A DNA stretch of 64,000 nucleotides. Source: Cinnamomum chago (Eukaryota > Streptophyta > Magnoliopsida > Laurales > Lauraceae). The translations under genes and the position numbers were made by a program. Positions 1 through 13,560 of this stretch are shown one piece after another. Numbering within the stretch: position 1 is the stretch's first letter; every line of letters begins with the position of its first letter. The DNA is taken from assembly GCA_038049695.1 (NCBI GenBank), contig CP142457.1:30221501-30285500 (forward strand). The letters are read 5' to 3'. A model generated the notes under the pieces. It was not told where the DNA came from. It did no database searches and saw only the letters and a program-made list of their open reading frames with translations.

Positions 1-3000
1 CTGAAAATCAACAAGCACCTCCTCCCTCAACTCCTGAAAATGGAGAAAATTGCTGGATAGAAGATCCTCTCACATCCAATGATGAGTCTGACTCCCAACA
101 GTCCGCTTTGGGAGGATCTCCTATTAAGGCAACTTGCAATATGATAGCTCAGGATGATAGCGCCTCTGAAGCATCAAGACACGTAGTCTCCGGCTACACC
201 TGATAGTATATCTTTTGGCGCTACATTTTCTCGGTTGATTTCCACTGAGATAACATCTTCTCAGCCTTCGACCCTTGAAACCGTGACGTCGCAACTCACA
301 GCTCTTCCGACCGATCATCCCGAAGAGACTTCAGCCGATGGAGACCTAGTCAGTTGGTCCTAGATACCCGACCTCATAGGAGATGTCTAGACTGACAAAT
401 TACATAATGAAGGAGAAAAGTTGCTGGATGTTGTTCAGGACATGTTCCCAGAAAATGCTCCATGTAACGCAATCACTGAGGATGGCGACTCTGCTGCAGA
501 CACATCTTCAGCAAATGAGAAGGATTAGCCCTTGGATCTCAAGGACGATCTTCTAAATGAAGACCCTTCTCAAGAAGCTCTCGAAGTTGGTAGAGGTACC
601 CGCTCTGGCCGGGATTACCACAAAAACTACAACCAACCGTCTTCTTCTTATGTAAATTCTTCGGGAACACAAAATGTAAACGCCCCAAGTGGCAACAATA
701 ATGAACATGCAGGCCCGAAGGAGGCTTTCAAGTACGACTTGATTGAGCACTTGAAACACATACCTGCACGACTGCACATCCTGGACTTGTTACGAATGTC
801 TCCACAAACTCGTGATAGTCTCATTTCAGAACTACAAAGGCTGAATGCGGATGTCGACAAACATGCCCCACAAGTCCTATAAATTGAAATGGACTACAGG
901 GTCAAAAAATCAAATACTTCCTCAAAGGGAGAAAAGAAGAAAATCGAGGGATCATGCATTGAATGCCTCTCAGTTCAAAAAGCAACAAATGCAACTATCG
1001 CCTTTGTAAGGATGACCTCCTGCTAGGCGAGACAAAGCATAACCGCCCCTTGTACTTCACATGGTACATCAAAGAAATGCCGATACACAGAGTCCAGATC
1101 AACCCAAGGTCTGCGCTCAACCTCATCTCCACTTCGGCGCTTGAAGAGCAGGGCATTCCACCTAGCAAGCCGAGTCACACGTCTGTATCCATTTTTGGGT
1201 ACGATGGGAGCGCTCAAAGGCCTATCGGCAAAATCAGGTTCAAGTTGCAAATCGGTGATCTTATCTCTTAAGTCACTGTGAATGCAATAAGAACCCCCTC
1301 ATTCTACAACATTCTTCTTGGACGCCCCTGGATACATAAGAATGATGTCGTCCCTTCAACTCTACATCAATGCATCAAGTTCGCCGGCAATGACGGCTCG
1401 ATACATCGAGTGTTTGCAGACAAAAAGCCCTTCAAAGGCAAAGAAGTTCATTTTGCAGATGCTCAAATGTACAAAGATGAAACAGAAGAAAAGGAGGAAG
1501 AAATAACACCCTTTGTCGAAAATCTCCAGAAAGATAAGGGTAAGACTCCTCAGTAATCATCGAAAGAAAACAAACCTTCCGGTAAATTTGAAGAGAGAGA
1601 TCCATCTCCCTTCGTTGTCTCTCTCAAATCTTCCAAGCCTTTGGTCGTCATAACAACCAAAGCAAAGAAGACAAAGCAAAAGGCCGGGGGCAAGTTTGTC
1701 GTCTCCTTCATGTCAATCATGTAAGACACGGATTCAGAGTCAAAGCCAGAAGACGACACACTGTCATGCCAAGCTGACACTCAACAAGTTCAGCCTGCTC
1801 TACCTCCAACAGAGACACCTGCCGACGTAGAAGATCCTACGTTTGTTTCCTTTGTTGTTCCGACAACTTCAGCAGAAGAGAAGCTAATCTTCTTCCACGG
1901 ATCAGAAGCTTCCCCATCAAATTCCATGCTTGAACCTTTCCAAAACGAAGGTATGCCTCAACGATTTCTATATAGTCCTATCGCACAAGCTATTATGAAG
2001 AAAATGGGTTATGACACTCAAAACCCAGTCGGTCTGGGGCAGGGTCGCGGTATTCTCACACCATTGCAGCCCGCCTTGACCAAAAGTCAACTAGAAGATT
2101 GGAGACTCTACGGTCATGTAGAAAGATCTTCACATGGGTTGGGGTATGATCCCGACGCTCCCATGAGACAGTTGACAGAAATGCTGAAGAGTCGATTTAC
2201 CAACCAAGCCTCAACATCTCATGTCCTTGAAGACATCGATCTCCCTGGATATCTCTTTGAAGAGTCACCCGTCAAGGATCAAGGAAGCTCTACCAATTCG
2301 TACGATTTCTCTGATGGTGAAGAGGAATTGTCCGGTGATAAAGACATGTGGTGTTCTGACCCAGAAGAACCATTGTCTCCAAAAGAAGTACCTTACTTCA
2401 CCCCAATTTCAACAGGCGATTGGGATCACCTCATAGCAAGCCTTGAGAAAATCACCGATCCTGAAGACCCATGGGCAGAAACAAAGCCTTGGTCTAAAAA
2501 TATTCTTGAAACTCCAGAAGGTTTCGTTGAGTTCGAAGCCTCCGAAAATATTGTGGAGGAACCGCCTTCGAACCTTCCAACAAAAGATCCTGTTCAAAAG
2601 ATAGACTTGGGAACACCAGATAACCCACGTCCTGTATTCATAAGCAAGAATATAAAGGATGATGAGTTACCCGAGTATATCTCTTTTCTTCGTGAGTTCG
2701 TTGATTGTTTTGTATGGTCTTATGCTGAAATGCCTGGCTTAGACCCCAAAATAGCAGTCCACAAACTCAATCTGCAAAAAGATATCAAGCCTGTCAAACA
2801 AGGGCAAAGAAGATTCAGTCCGAATGTGATGGACAAAATTGAACAAGAAGTTCAAAAACTCAAAAGCGTTGGCTTCCTGTATTAATTATAGAGACCTAAA
2901 TGGCGCTTGCCCCAAAGATGAGTTCCCGCTCCCCATACCAGAGGTGATGATTGACAACACCTATGGGTTTGAGCGAATGACGTTCATGGAGGGATTCTCT

Positions 3001-5856
3001 GGCTACAATCAGATAAAGATGCATCCTGAAGATGAAAAGCACACATCATTTCGGACCCCATTTGGCGTGTATTGCTACACTGTCATGCCATTTGGTCTGG
3101 AAAATGCTGGTGCCACATATTAGAGGGCTATGATAAAGATATTCCAAGATATGCAGCACAAGATGGTTGAATGTTACGTTGATGACCTCACCATCAAAAG
3201 CAAAAGAAAAGAAGGCCATCTCAAAGATCTTCGAGAAATCTTCCTCCGACTTCGCAAACACAAACTGCGGATGAATCCACTAAAATGCTTCTTCGGTGTC
3301 TCATCGGGCAAGTTTCTTGGATTCATAGTTCGGAAAGGCGGGATAGAACTTGACCCCATCAAAATCAAGGCTATCCTAGAAATGCCATCTCCAAGAACCC
3401 TAAAACAACTAAAAGGGCTTCAAGGGAGGTTGGCATACATCCGACGGTTCATCTCCAATCTCTCAGGGAAATGCCGTCCTTTTCCCGCCTAATAAAGAAA
3501 AGTGTGAACTTTGTTTGGGATGTTGAATGTGAAGCAACATTTCAAGATATCAAGACATACCTAACTAAACCTCCAGTGCTGGCTACCCCTACCATTGGAA
3601 AACCATTCATCTTGTACACAAGAGCTCTCGACCATTCCTTGGGCATCCTGCTCGCACAAAAGAATTACGAGGGAAAAGAAGCTGCGCTATACTACCTCAG
3701 CCGTATGCCGGTAGGCGCGGAGCATCGCTATTCTCCAGTCGAGAAAGAATGCCTTGCAGTGATGTTCGCCATACAAAAGTTGCGTCACTATCTACTGTCC
3801 AACACAGTATACCTGATTTCGAGGATCAACCTCTTAAAGGTCCTTGTCACAAAAGCAGGGTCTCTCAATGCCTGACTGGCAAAATGGTCCATCCTCCTAT
3901 CACAATTTGATGTCAGGTATGTACCACAAAAGACAATCAAAGGCCAAGCTCTAGTAGACTTTCTTGCAGAGCATCCGTTGCCTAAAGATTCCCCACTCAG
4001 AGATGATCTCCCAGACGAACCTGTCTACAACGTGGAGAGCTTCTCACCAAATGCCTCCTGGGACATGTACTTTGACGGTGCAACCATGACAAATGAAAAA
4101 AGAAAGCTGATCTCGAGAATTGGCATCCTCTTTGTTAGCCCCGATAAAGCTTTCTTGCTACTGGAACCATGCTTAAACAATGCAGCTGAGTACCAAGCAC
4201 TGATTGTAGGATTGGAACTAGCCCTCGAATCCGGCATCACCATGCTGGAAGTCTTTGGGGACTCTCAACTGATCGTCAACCAGATGAATCAGAAATTTGA
4301 AGTCAGGAAGCCTGGTTTGTTGCCTTATTACAACAAGGTACAATCACTTCGCCAAAGGTTTGACATATGTCACATCACCCACATCCTCAGAGGTGAGAAT
4401 ATCCGTGCAGATGCCCTGGCCGGACTTGTCGCATCCATGGCGATCCAGGAAGGGGAAAACATGCAAATTACAGTATGTCAAAGAATGATTCTCCCTCCTC
4501 TTAACACACACCAAGTAGTTGTTGAATGCACCAATTGGCCGAAAGTCGGATCTCCATCCTTAAACCACCAATCGGCGACTGGAGAGATCCGTTCATTGAT
4601 TACACCATGTTCGAAATCCTCCCTGAAGATCCAAAAGAATGGGTAAGCGTCCAAAAACGAGCCCCAAACTTTCATTTGGATATACCCTCAAAAATGCTTT
4701 ACAGAAAATCCTTCGATGGAGTACTTCTACGCTGCTTGTCACAACAAGAGGTTGAGGAAACCCTCAAAGAAGTACATGCTGGTCTTTGTGGAGCTCATCA
4801 GGCTAGTCTCAAGCTCTACGATCAGATAAAAAGGTTGGGATATTATTGGCCTACCATGGTAGCTGACGCCATGAAATTTGCTAAATGCTGCTGCCAATGC
4901 CAAGTTCATGGAGACTATGTCCATTTGCCTCCAGAATGGCTACATCCTACAGCGATCTCATGGCCGTTCGAAGCTTGGGGTATGGACATCATAGGTCCTA
5001 TCTCTCCCCTGTCAAGCAAAGGTCATCGCTTCATCTTCGCCGCTACGGATTATTTCTCCAAGTGGTCAGAAGCATTTGCGCTTAGCGAAATGAAGACCTC
5101 ATCAGTCTTTCAATTCTTGCGCACCAACATAATTTGTCACTTCGGCATACCTAAAAGAGTTGTTCATGATAACGGACCGCAATTTCGGGATCATCGATTC
5201 TACAGGTTTTCGACAAATACAAAATCCAAAGTTGTCCTTCGACTCTATACAATCTGGCAGCAAACGGACTAGCAGAAGCCTTCAATAAGACACTCTACAA
5301 AATCCTCAAGAAAATGGTCTCTAGACACAAAAGAGACTGGGGAGATAAACTACCTGAAGCTTTGTGGGCTTATTGAACCATCGTTCGAGGACCAACCCAT
5401 AGCACACCATTCTCTTTGGTCTATGGATGTGAAGTTGTTGTCCCTTTGGAAGTACAAATTCCTTTCTTAAGGGTATCTTTGCAAAATGACATGACGCAAG
5501 AAAGCAATGTCAAACTGAGACTCCAAGAATTGGACAATCTCGACGAAAGACGGCTAGAAGCCTTACAAAGCATTGAGTTGTACCAAGCACGCATGGCAGG
5601 ATCTTTCGACAAGAAGGTCAGGCAACGCACCTATAAAGAGGGCGACTTGGTTCTCGCAGTAAAAAAGCCAATGGTTTTCGCCCACAAATCCAAAGGCAAA
5701 CTCGAACCAAAATGGGAGGGACCCTTCGTCATTGATAAAGTCTTCTCCAACGGCGCAAACGCACTTCTAAACATGGAAGGCGACAGATGTATGCTGCCCG
5801 TCAACGGCAAGTTCTTGAAGCGGTACTACCCTTTAAGACTTCCGTCACGGGGTTAG
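1..5856 (+). pseudogene. Element A gag-pol remnant: protease, G-patch, RT, RNase H, archaeal RNase H, integrase
   Basis: Collinear with the better preserved element B polyprotein. Rough positions: acidic linker 1-900, aspartic protease 1090-1340, G-patch 1970-2070, RT 2760-3470 (YVDD at about 3175-3186), RNase H 3560-3960, archaeal-type RNase H 4055-4440, integrase zinc-binding part 4770-4910, integrase core 4970-5300, integrase C-terminus 5400-5856. It is dead. The protease active-site triad region reads N-P-R (1101-1109) where B has D-P-G. A deletion at about 2876 removes some 27 codons of the RT N-terminal block. The archaeal RNase H lacks about seven codons near 4146. There are in-frame stops at several places, for example near 1269, 1554, 1722, 3121, 3874 and 5374, and frameshifts near 960, 3485, 4530 and 5215. 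Several stops replace an arginine CGA, as expected from methylated-cytosine decay. Confidence 0.93.
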
Positions 5857-6169
5857 AGCAGTGCCTGTACGGCCAAAACCTATTCTCAGGTACTCGCTCG
5901 TCAAACCCGCCTCTTTTAGAATTTTCTTCCTTATGTTGAGATTTCTAAAAATTCGAAACAATGCTTACTTTCATAGTTTCATTGTTAAAAAAAACAGAGA
6001 AAATCCAAAAATCCAAGTTTTGGAGCCTCTTCTCGGACTTGACCAAATTTTCGACCCTTGAACCCAAAATTCATGGTTTGAAACAAAATCAGGACTCAAG
6101 AATTTCCACCCTAGTCCACCCTGACTTTTACAACCAAAAACGGTTTTAAGTCAAAATTTACGACCCTCG

Positions 6170-6640
6170 TGTCTTTAAACAAAAAAAAAGGGGTTTTTAG
6201 AAATCGCGGGGAGGCGACGATCAGTCAATACTCACAAAATCCAAAAATCGAAAGGATGCGAACCCCATTCGATACTTCCAAAATTTCAAAATCGCAGGGA
6301 AGCGACACTTTGTCGATACTTGCAAAATTTCAAAAATCGTGGAGATGCAACATTCCATTTGATATCCACAAACCCAAAATTCAAACAAAAAACTAAGGTC
6401 CAAAAAGAAAAAGACCTCAAAATTTCAAAAATCGTGGGGAAGCGACATTCCATCGATACCCACAAAACCAAAATTTCAAAAAAAGCAAGGAAGCGACACT
6501 TAGTCGATACTTGCGCCCGAATTCGCGAGGAGGCGACATTCCATCGATACTCGCAACCGAATGAGCAAGGAGGCGACAATCCATCGATACTTGCAAAACC
6601 ATTCAGCAGGGAGGTGACTTTTAGTCGATACTTGCATTTT
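6170..6640 (+). repeat. Element A 3' array 1: about 45-bp units with core GCGACATTCCATCGATAC
   Basis: Some ten imperfect copies of a unit with core gaagcgacattccatcgata, separated by A-rich spacers. The same unit is present in B on the - strand at about 24395-24840. Hypervariable tandem repeats in the 3' untranslated region are a known trait of Tat/Ogre elements. Bases 5857-6169 before it are non-coding 3' region with no recognised feature. Confidence 0.85.
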
Positions 6641-6644
6641 TGAA

Positions 6645-6905
6645 AACCAAAAACCCGGCTATAAATGCCACAAAAATCGGCTATAAACGCCAAAAAAACC
6701 GGTTATAAACGCCAAAAACTCGGCTATAAATGCCACAAAAATCGGTTATAAATTCCATTTCAAAAGTCGACTTCCATGCCAACAAAACAAAACTTGGTTT
6801 TCAACAAAATCGGCTATAAATGCCAAAACCTGGCTTTCATGCCACAAAAAAAATCGGCTATAAACGCCACAAAAATCGGTTATAAACGCCACAAAATCGG
6901 CTATC
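6645..6905 (+). repeat. Element A 3' array 2: about 22-bp units CGGCTATAAACGCCAAAAAT
   Basis: About ten copies of a unit reading cggctataaatgccacaaaa or a close variant. Element B lacks this block in its 3' region, but the same unit occurs in the same element orientation inside the B LTRs (two copies near 17583-17622, three near 36070-36132). Confidence 0.85.
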
Positions 6906-7345
6906 AATGCCAAAATCTCGGCTTCCATGCCAACCCAAAATTTTGGCTTCATGCCATCTCAAAATTGGTTTTCATGCCATCTCAAAAAATTTGGCTCCCA
7001 TGCCACAAACAAAACCGGCTTCCATGCCATCTCAAAATCGGCTTCCATGCCAACCCAAAATTTTGGCTTCCATGCCATCTCAAAATTCGGTTTTCATGCC
7101 ATCTCAAAAAATTTCGGCTTCCATGCCATCTCAAAACCGGCTTCCATGCCATTCCAAAATTCGGCTCTCATGCCATTTCAAAAATTGGCTTTCATGCCAT
7201 CTCAAAAAACTTGGCTCCCATGCCACAAAAAAAATTCGGCTTCCATGCCATCCTAAGTTTTGGCTTTTACGCCTCAAAATCTCGGCTTCCATGCAACCCC
7301 AAAATTTTGGCTTCCATGCCATCTCAAAATTCGGCTTTCACGCCA
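6906..7345 (+). repeat. Element A 3' array 3: about 26-bp units CGGCTTCCATGCCATCTCAAAA
   Basis: Roughly 17 copies of a unit of the form cggcttccatgccatctcaa, with length variation. The block is open in all three forward frames because the unit holds no stop, so long ORFs here are artefacts of the repeat. A related block lies in B at about 23915-24390 on the - strand. Bases 7346-7589 are non-coding, A-rich, with no further feature. Confidence 0.85.
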
Positions 7346-8352
7346 AAACAACCATTTGATAAAAGGTTTTTCACAGAATGACAAACTTTTGATCAATTTT
7401 CCAAACAAACATTCCCATTACTTGAATTTATCACAAAAAGAATTCAAGTGAAAGGAGGGAATACAAAAAAAGAAGTGCTAAAAAACATGTCCACAAGCAC
7501 TACAAAAGAAAGAGTACCAAAAAACATGTTTGTATACAGGGGTACGAAAAAAAAGAAGAAAAAAGGGGTTTATTACAAGAATCAGGAGCTTACATGGCCT
7601 TCAACCAAAGGCTTAACTCCTCAAGCAGACTCTTGGTCTTAGCCTCTAAAGCTTCCAAGCCACTCTTCTTTAAGATCTTCCCATAGAATGCGGCAGAACG
7701 CCGCGATCCGTCTGCAGCACCGGGAAGCTCTTCCTAAAGAATCTGCCATTGCTCGTACTTTTGAGTCTTCGTCCGGAGACTGCTCTCAGCCTCCTCGACT
7801 TAGCGAATCAGAGACCCTTCTCTGGCACGAGATTTCACAATGGCATCCCATTTCGCGGCAGCTTGTTCCTCCAATAGCTCAAGACGCTGCCTGGTCTCAA
7901 CAACCTCCCTATCAATACGGCGCAGATCCTCTGTCAGCCCGATGATAGCCAACTCGGTAACGTTCCTCTCCCGAACGAATTGCTTCCGAGTCTGTGAGAT
8001 TTCATCTAGCTCAGACTTGACCTCACCAGAAGGCTTCAAAAACATCTCATTGAAGAAGTCACCACTTGGGAAGCTCTTGGTTTCATTCCACTTGCTCCTT
8101 AAAGCTATGACTTCATCAACAAAAGCCTTCGCATCTACAATGTCCAGGCCGACCTCTTCGCTATCAACAAGGATGTCCTGTACATGCTTAACCATGCCAA
8201 AGCCAGCTTCTAAATGGTTAGAAGAAAGAGTTTCGATCCATGAGCTCAAAACGCTCTTCAGCACTTTCTTCGCATACTCAAGAGATGGCCCGGATGAAGG
8301 CTCGCCCCTCTCCATTGGTCGAATGCCCGTGTCATGTCCTGCTGGAGGAGTG

Positions 8353-10331
8353 TGAAAGTGTATGCGATACAGATCTGAAACACTAATATGGACGTCCATG
8401 GCTGATATAACTTGGGATCGTCTAAAACCAGATATGATCTGGGCAGCGCAAATCAGCCAAGAAAACCGCATAATAACTCCATGAAATCATGATCAACATG
8501 TGTATAATAAAAGGAGATAAGGGAGGACTGATACCTTGATGATATGAAGTCTTCAAATCTCTGATACTAAACTTGCAAAGGACTGATCACAAGCCTGCAA
8601 TCAACTATTCAGGTTGCAGGAATTTTCTGCAGCAACTTTTCTTTTGATCTTCTCTTCTATTCCACAACCCCATCTGATTGGCTTTGATTGTGGGATCAGA
8701 ATATGGACTCCTTGATGGGTTTTCTGAAATATAATTTGTGGAAAAGACCAGGACCTGATCTCCTCTCTTCAATGAATGAAGAAGAAGAAAGCAATGGGCG
8801 TGAGTCTCACTATTCTTTTGGGCAGCCAAAGGTTTTATTCATTGTTGCATGCCTAGAGTTTTTATGCACTAACTCTTGTTACATGCCTAGGGTAGAGAGA
8901 TCTGTCTAGATGGTTTAATTCTCTCTAAAAGGTAGGACCATCCCATGAAGTTAGCAATCAGCTACCTTAGGGGTGCAACACCTTCTAATTATAGCTACTA
9001 AAAATTAGTAAACTTTAATCATAGGAATACTTACCCAATGAGGAATGCAACCTTCCAAGTAAAGATACCTATTTAAAGTTGGAAACCTCACACAAGGGGC
9101 TCCCTTTATGGCTGGCCCACAAGATAGATAAATGCACCATGGCCCACAAGTAAATAATTTAGCTAGAGTTAAATTCATGTATGCCATCAAAGGCCTATTT
9201 GAATTTAAACTAAAAATTATTTTTCCACAAAAAAAAATTCAACCACATATCATCTAATTAAATTAGGAAACCATGCCAATATAGGAAAATGGCTAGAAGA
9301 GGGACCAAAAGACATATTTGCCCTTGGCTCCCAAAATGACCAAAATGTCCATGCTAACCCCATAGCAACATTAAGATCATTTTAACCCTAACTCATTTCA
9401 CTAAAGAATTATGGTTGCACTCCAGGGACAAATATTAAATATGAAATAAGCTCGTCAGGAAATGACATTCGTCTTCGACCTACTAAGTGAAATGACCGAA
9501 ATGCCCCTCTATGTAACATCCATAATCAAGTCAGGTTATCCGATGTACTATCAACCTTCTTGATTATATCTCAACCTCAAAACTTCATATCCTTGACTTA
9601 ATCATCATTCGGATATCATTCTCTTGATCCAGGGAGCGACCCACAAGTTCAATATCCATATGGAATATCCATATACTAAGATCTTAGATTTTGATGATTA
9701 ATCGGATAATTCTAAGGGGACGATCACTCCATCACAAGATGGCATAGATTCTATATTGCATCTGTACGTCCCAACTAATCAAGCTCAAGTACCCAAAACA
9801 CAGAGCTGTTGACCCATGAACAGGATCTCACCCATAGTGAATTAAAGTACAAGAACTCGACTTCGTCAGTTCATCCACATATGCTCAAGATTAAGAGCAC
9901 TGGTCACTCAGTAGCATAAGGTGACTTGATCTCTCTCAGTGATAGTACTATTTTAGAGATCATACCTACAAATGGTCTTGTTCAGTGCATGACACATGCA
10001 CTAATGAGATAAATCCAAAAAAGCCTCCCGTGACTAAGGTAAGTCACCCTGAATACAGGAGAGTATCTCACTATAACCTATACCAAGATGAAGTGCCCAA
10101 CTCCATCTCTCAGTTATGAACCAGTTTATTGTTTCAAGTGTCCATGACTCAGTGTCTATGTGTAGCCACTACACACCCAAGTCATTTACTAGAAACAATG
10201 GACCTTACACAAACATACATATATACATGCAGTAAGAGAAAAACAATAATTCTAATAAATAACCAGTAAATATCCAGTAACAGAGATGTGAAAGCTGTCA
10301 GTGGGCTTTAGGGCATACACAAAACCCAACA
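8353..10331 (-). mobile_element. Solo LTR (1979 bp) inside the element A opposite-strand gene
   Basis: On the - strand the segment starts TGTTGGGTTTTG and ends CACTTTCA, the TG...CA form of an LTR. It is flanked by a perfect 5-bp duplication GAGTG (8348-8352 and 10332-10336). Removing the segment and one duplication copy joins the two halves of the opposite-strand reading frame in phase, which independently confirms the boundaries. I see no gag or pol inside, so it is a solo LTR. The family is not identified; the start resembles copia LTRs. Confidence 0.85.
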
Positions 10332-13300
10332 GAGTGATCATTAAACTCTTTCTAACCGGAGACACTGGCGAAGGAATCTGCTCTGCTGCATTAAAACCGG
10401 AAGAAGAAGTCCCTACTTCTGGTTCAACTGCAGACATCCCCTGCTCTGACACTGAGAAAGACGGAGGAACTTCTTCTGTTGCCTCAAAATCTGCCAGCAA
10501 AACAAAAAAAAAAAAAACAGGTATGAATATGATCCTGTTGAAGGCTTGTGCAATCCAGGTGAAGATTCTAGAATCACTCCAGGATCCCTCCGTTCTTCTT
10601 CGGATGCTGCAACCGGATCCGTCACTGCCTCATTGGCTGGAGCCTTAGGCATCATCAAGTCCTCATCTTCCACTAAAAAAAGGAGAGAAGGAAAATCAAA
10701 ACAAGAAAATTTCAAAGAAAGAAAGGAAAAGGGAAAGAAGAGGAATCATACCTTCATCAACAGTTCCTTCCTCTCGGCTCATCAGCATCCCCTGACATCT
10801 CTTCAGCAGCGGTGAGAGGGACTTCCGCATCAGGAGAGTCATCCTGTAGTCTCTTATGGCGGCGCTGCCCTCTCTTCCTCTTGCTTCTATGGGATGGTTT
10901 GCTTGAAGTACCCGCCCCACTGTCAAAGTCAGGAGCTTCGCTTGATTCCTCACCAGACGGTCTGCTCTTTCCAGTAGACCCCATGGAAGCCTTTGTTAAT
11001 TTCGCTTGCATCCAAGCGTTGATCTCGGCTTCCTCCACTTCGAGCTGTTGCAAGACCTCACTATGTATCTCTTGTACAACTCCTGGTCTGATGATGTCCT
11101 ACTCATTGAGAAAGCCAATCTTGTGCTTTTCTCCGGAAAGGAAAGCCAGGACTTCCTCTCAACGGACTCAATCCGATTTGCCAAGACCCTTCCTAGGAGA
11201 TTGCTTGACATCAAGCTCCTTCTTGGAAAGCCCTCGGTACATTGAAAAGCTTTCCACGAACCATTTCGTGAAGCTAGCAATCCAGAAAGTGGGCAACTCA
11301 GGATAGGAAATCATGGTGGTTGTGTCTTCCGCACTATAAAAGGCCCATGCATTCCTTCCATCCTATAAACCTCCAAAGCGCTTCACCATGCTCGAAGGCG
11401 CTCCAACAACGCCTTGAGAGAAGCCCAACTGCTGCGCGAAACGCGAGGGAACATACGGCTGGATATCAACAAAAAGATGTCTCTGGTACATCATCGTACC
11501 AACACGTATGTTAAAAAACCACCCCTTTTCTGCATTGGTCAAGGAGTAACGTCTTCCCGACCCCGCCCTGGTGGAATCACGGGAGGCACCAAAGTCAAAA
11601 GCCTTCTTCCGCAAACCCGGAGAAAGCTTCACTGAAGATTGCCCGATCTCGACGTCCTTGAACCGTCGGATCCTCAAACGGGCAGACAAAAGAGATTCGG
11701 AAACGACTGTCCCTCTAGCCAACCGAATCATGAAAGGGTCATCATCCTGCGCAGCTCCTAATCGGTGGAAACCGGGATAGTGGTAAACATACCACGAATA
11801 GAAAATATGGGCTGAAAATACCCTGTTCATAGGGAGCCCAAGCCGAACCAAGAAAGCTGCAGCCTGCAGTTCGGTACATAAGTAGGAGTAAAGAGCTGGC
11901 ACCAAAGTCAACCGCTCTTCGAACGCCATCGGACAAGCTGAAAAAATACAGTGCAGCCTGATGTGTGTTCCATCCCCTCTAGCAAAAACAGCCTCACCTA
12001 ACCAGTAAGTGAGGTAAACAGCGAGATCTCTTCGCAGTGTAATGTTAGGACAAATGGCGTCTGTACTCTTGAAGAACTTCTTCAAGTCATCTCGCATAAC
12101 GGAGATCTTCTTCGACCCTGGGTTCTTGGCCCTAGCATCTTGGGCCACACCTCCAGAAGACTCTCCATCGTCAAAGAAGTTGGAGCTACAATTCTTCCAA
12201 CTGCTACACCAGACTTTCGAGCCCTCCTTCTCCTTCAAAAAATCATAGAAGGCGACGAGTTGAAAGTACAGGAGCCTGAACCCCTCAGACTACTCCTCAA
12301 GAACGCTATCGATAGGCATAAACTCCTCATAGAGTTTGCCAAGGACAGGCAGGCCGGTGTTGACGCTTAATTCCTTCAAGGTAAAACCAATCTCACCATT
12401 CGTTACAATGAAGGTATTGGTTTGTGGAAGGAACGACTCTAGCATGGCCATGAAGGCCTCATCGGAGAAAACCACGGTCTTTCGAAAAGTGCGAACTGCG
12501 TCGAAGATCCCGGCCTCCCTCAAAATGCCTCCACCAACCTGTAGGGTGTGATCAGTCCATGATTCCTAGCTCGAATCAGCACTGAAATGGCCACGAAGTC
12601 GAAAAGGCTTCACCCAACCGCTGTCGTCACCCAAAAAAATGCCAAGGCCAACCGGTCTCAAATTGACTGACGGATGGTCAAAACCCGAGTAGCCACTGGA
12701 GGGCATCAACATATCTATACGGACAGGCGACCTCTCCTCATATCCGGAAGGACCGCCAACAAAAACCCCGGTCTTTATCACATTGGTCCTCTTCACCCTG
12801 CTGGGAGGATCCTCCCTCTTGGGACACGTGGGAGAAAGATTCATGATCGATACAGTCCGATCAAAGGTCGACCGAGTAGAAATAGTTCTCTCCTCACCAT
12901 TAGCTGTGTAAAAGAACTGAAAGCATCTTCTTTGGTACGGCAAGTAGTCAGGGATTGCATCGCCAGATAAGAAGGTAGGCTTGGGCACAACGCTCTGATC
13001 ATCCATGACGCAAGGATGATTGCTTACCATAATTCTGTATAACTCCTCATCCTTGATAGCGATCAATCACTGTCTCATCGCGATTGAGGGAGTCACACTC
13101 TTCCAAGTTTCTCTCCACAAACTGGACCTTCTCCCAGGCCTGCTGAACGGCCACATTAGGAGACCTGGTAGACCGACGAAGTGCATTAGAAGCAGGCTCT
13201 TTGCCCTTGTTCATTCTGGAGGAACTACCTGCAAAAGGATGGAAAAGAAAAAAAATCATTAAAGTGACAGAATTTTGCTAAGAAAAATTCTAGCAAAATT

Positions 13301-13339
13301 TTGGCATGATTCCGGGACAATTCCGAAGAAAAGGGAAAC

Positions 13340-13560
13340 ATCCCGACAATGATAGGAAGCTTGAAGAAGAGCTCAACATTGCTGCGAGATCAAACCAATC
13401 TCATCAAATCTCCGCAAGCTTGAAGAAGGGCTCAACATTGCTGCGAGCTCCAAACTTCGAAACTTGCAAAGCTCCTCAAAATCCAGCAAGATCAGGAAAG
13501 GGCTCAACATTGCTGCGAGCTCCAAATCCCAAAACTTGCAAAAGATTTCTAGGTAGGCAT
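13340..13560 (+). repeat. Short tandem repeats with core GGGCTCAACATTGCTGCGAGC in intron 1 of the opposite-strand gene
   Basis: Three good copies of gctcaacattgctgcgag at about 13372, 13430 and 13502, separated by 58-72 bp. The same core occurs in B at about 21555-21650 (complement on +) and, inverted relative to the element, in the B 5' leader (35188 and 35335). Confidence 0.75.

Noticed and set aside
6170-7345. Regular repeats that could suggest a CRISPR array
   Set aside because: Units are contiguous without unique spacers, in a plant retrotransposon.
6776-7381. 201-residue ORF rich in HAI and FHA repeats
   Set aside because: Translation of a minisatellite that is open in three frames.
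8353-8471. N-terminal part of the 223-codon ORF as a natural protein start
   Set aside because: These bases belong to the solo LTR; the fusion is accidental.
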